Positions 55,478 to 56,179 of a stretch of 56,179 nucleotides of DNA are shown piece after piece. The notes beneath the pieces were generated by a model. It was not told the DNA's origin. It searched no databases and saw only the letters and a list, made by a program, of their open reading frames with translations. The position numbers and the translations under genes are program-made. The stretch is taken from positions 1 through 56,179 of the forward strand of contig NZ_BALY01000010.1 in the NCBI RefSeq assembly GCF_000615445.1, given 5' to 3'. The stretch's first letter is position 1. Every line of letters begins with the position of its first letter. The DNA is from Lactobacillus hamsteri DSM 5661 = JCM 6256. GTDB lineage: Bacteria > Bacillota > Bacilli > Lactobacillales > Lactobacillaceae.

Positions 55478-56148
55478 TGACTAAAAGAAAGAAAAAAGGC
55501 GGTTGCCTATTATTAATTACTATTCTTATTATCGTAGGAATCGCCTGCGTCCCATTGGTAAAACACACTTACAACTTTACTCACGAACAAGGAAAAGTTA
55601 CTCGTGTTAAAAAGAAAGTACATAAAGCAAAAAAGAAGCATATTGCTACATGGGGCTATCCGTTTAAACGGCTCTATGAGAAAAAAATCGCCTTTAAATC
55701 CGGCCAAGAATATGGCGAAACTGATGTCATGAGAAGAACAAAACCAAAAAGTTATTTCCACGATGGATTCGACTTTGGCTTCTCTGAAGTTGGTCACTCT
55801 CCTGTGTTAGCTATTCATGATGGTATAGTACATAAAGTTCATTATCGTCCAGGTATGGGGCTTTATGTGTGGATTATCAGTAAAGACGGTTACGTTGAAA
55901 TTTATCAAGAAGGCTTTTTAAATGATTACGATATTTATGTAAAGAAAGGCCAACATGTTAAATTAGGTCAAAAGATCGGAAAATTAACTGGATCTCATAT
56001 TCACTTAGGCGTAACTAAAACTGATAAGCATTATATTGATAAACATGGTGATCCATGTGGCAATTGGTGGAAAAATAATGGCACTTGGCTTAATCCAATG
56101 AAAATTATCAATAATGATTTAAAAGAAGCAGGTCAATACCATCAATAA
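55477..56148 (+). CDS. M23 family (LytM-like) metallopeptidase, membrane-anchored
   Basis: A 223-residue protein with a basic N-terminus, one membrane helix or signal anchor (about residues 12-30), a Lys-rich linker, and an M23 peptidase domain. Zinc ligands are in FHDGFDFG (His and Asp) and GSHIHLGV (the HxH pair), so it should be active on peptidoglycan cross-bridges or stems. The ATG overlaps the stop codon of the broken Nudix gene, so its translation may suffer from the upstream amber. A terminator hairpin seems to begin at 56165 but is cut by the window end. Confidence 0.9.
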   Translation: MTKRKKKGGCLLLITILIIVGIACVPLVKHTYNFTHEQGKVTRVKKKVHKAKKKHIATWGYPFKRLYEKKIAFKSGQEYGETDVMRRTKPKSYFHDGFDFGFSEVGHSPVLAIHDGIVHKVHYRPGMGLYVWIISKDGYVEIYQEGFLNDYDIYVKKGQHVKLGQKIGKLTGSHIHLGVTKTDKHYIDKHGDPCGNWWKNNGTWLNPMKIINNDLKEAGQYHQ

Positions 56149-56179
56149 AACATTAAGTATCAAAAAAGCACTGAGAAAA

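Noticed and set aside
1-56179. CRISPR array, tRNA or rRNA genes
   Set aside because: No regularly spaced repeats and no tRNA or rRNA sequence were recognised; the only structured RNA gene found is rnpB.

Overview
The window is AT-rich, low-GC Firmicute chromosome. Its gene order, its mevalonate pathway for isoprenoids, the RexAB-type AddAB, and DNA-repair proteins without iron-sulphur clusters all point to a Lactobacillus of the gasseri/johnsonii group. This is inferred from protein flavour and synteny; no search was run.

Left edge (1-2 kb): this looks like the replication terminus. A 28-bp site at 45-72 closely matches, from memory, the Bacillus subtilis dif site. A frameshifted XerS-type recombinase gene (832-1907) follows, and its leader holds a second, perfect palindromic site resembling the streptococcal XerS target. 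Most genes to the right of it are on the minus strand, as expected for genes co-oriented with a fork arriving from the right.

2-14 kb: degV, a MarR regulator, rqcH (ribosome quality control), then a minus-strand block fhs-lspA-rluD-carA-carB. The carA/carB pair is remarkable. The reading frames are nearly full length, but the glutaminase Cys and His and the metal ligands of both ATP-grasp sites are replaced. A second degV is followed by a 130-bp IS-end-derived element.

14-24 kb: housekeeping genes in conserved Firmicute order: metallophosphoesterase, THUMP rRNA methyltransferase, rnpB (RNase P RNA), gpsB, ypsA, and divergently recU-pbp1A, then nth-dnaD and asnS-ypmB.

24-38 kb: dinG, addA and addB (recombination), then the plus-strand mevalonate operon mvk-mvaD-mvaK2-fni.

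38-44 kb: HAD phosphatase, RsmF-type methyltransferase, an orphan MacB-like membrane protein with a methyltransferase-like gene, lepB, a small protein, and a 737-bp internally deleted IS1182-like element with intact ends.

44-49 kb: an accessory island. It carries a lactococcin-972-type bacteriocin with its ABC ATPase, permease and YxeA-like partner, preceded by an Rgg-type regulator, a 12-bp palindrome and a 7-codon micro-ORF. Next to it is a scar of gene fragments (tsaD, perhaps rimI, one unknown).

49-56 kb: a GntR(YtrA)-regulated ABC transporter operon, pepT, Nif3-like and trmK genes, a Nudix gene with an internal amber codon, and an M23 peptidase.

Several otherwise conserved genes (xerS, carB, pbp1A tail, dnaD tail, dinG, fni, one ABC permease) carry short frameshifts. 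Either the assembly has indel errors or this strain is losing genes; raw reads would decide.
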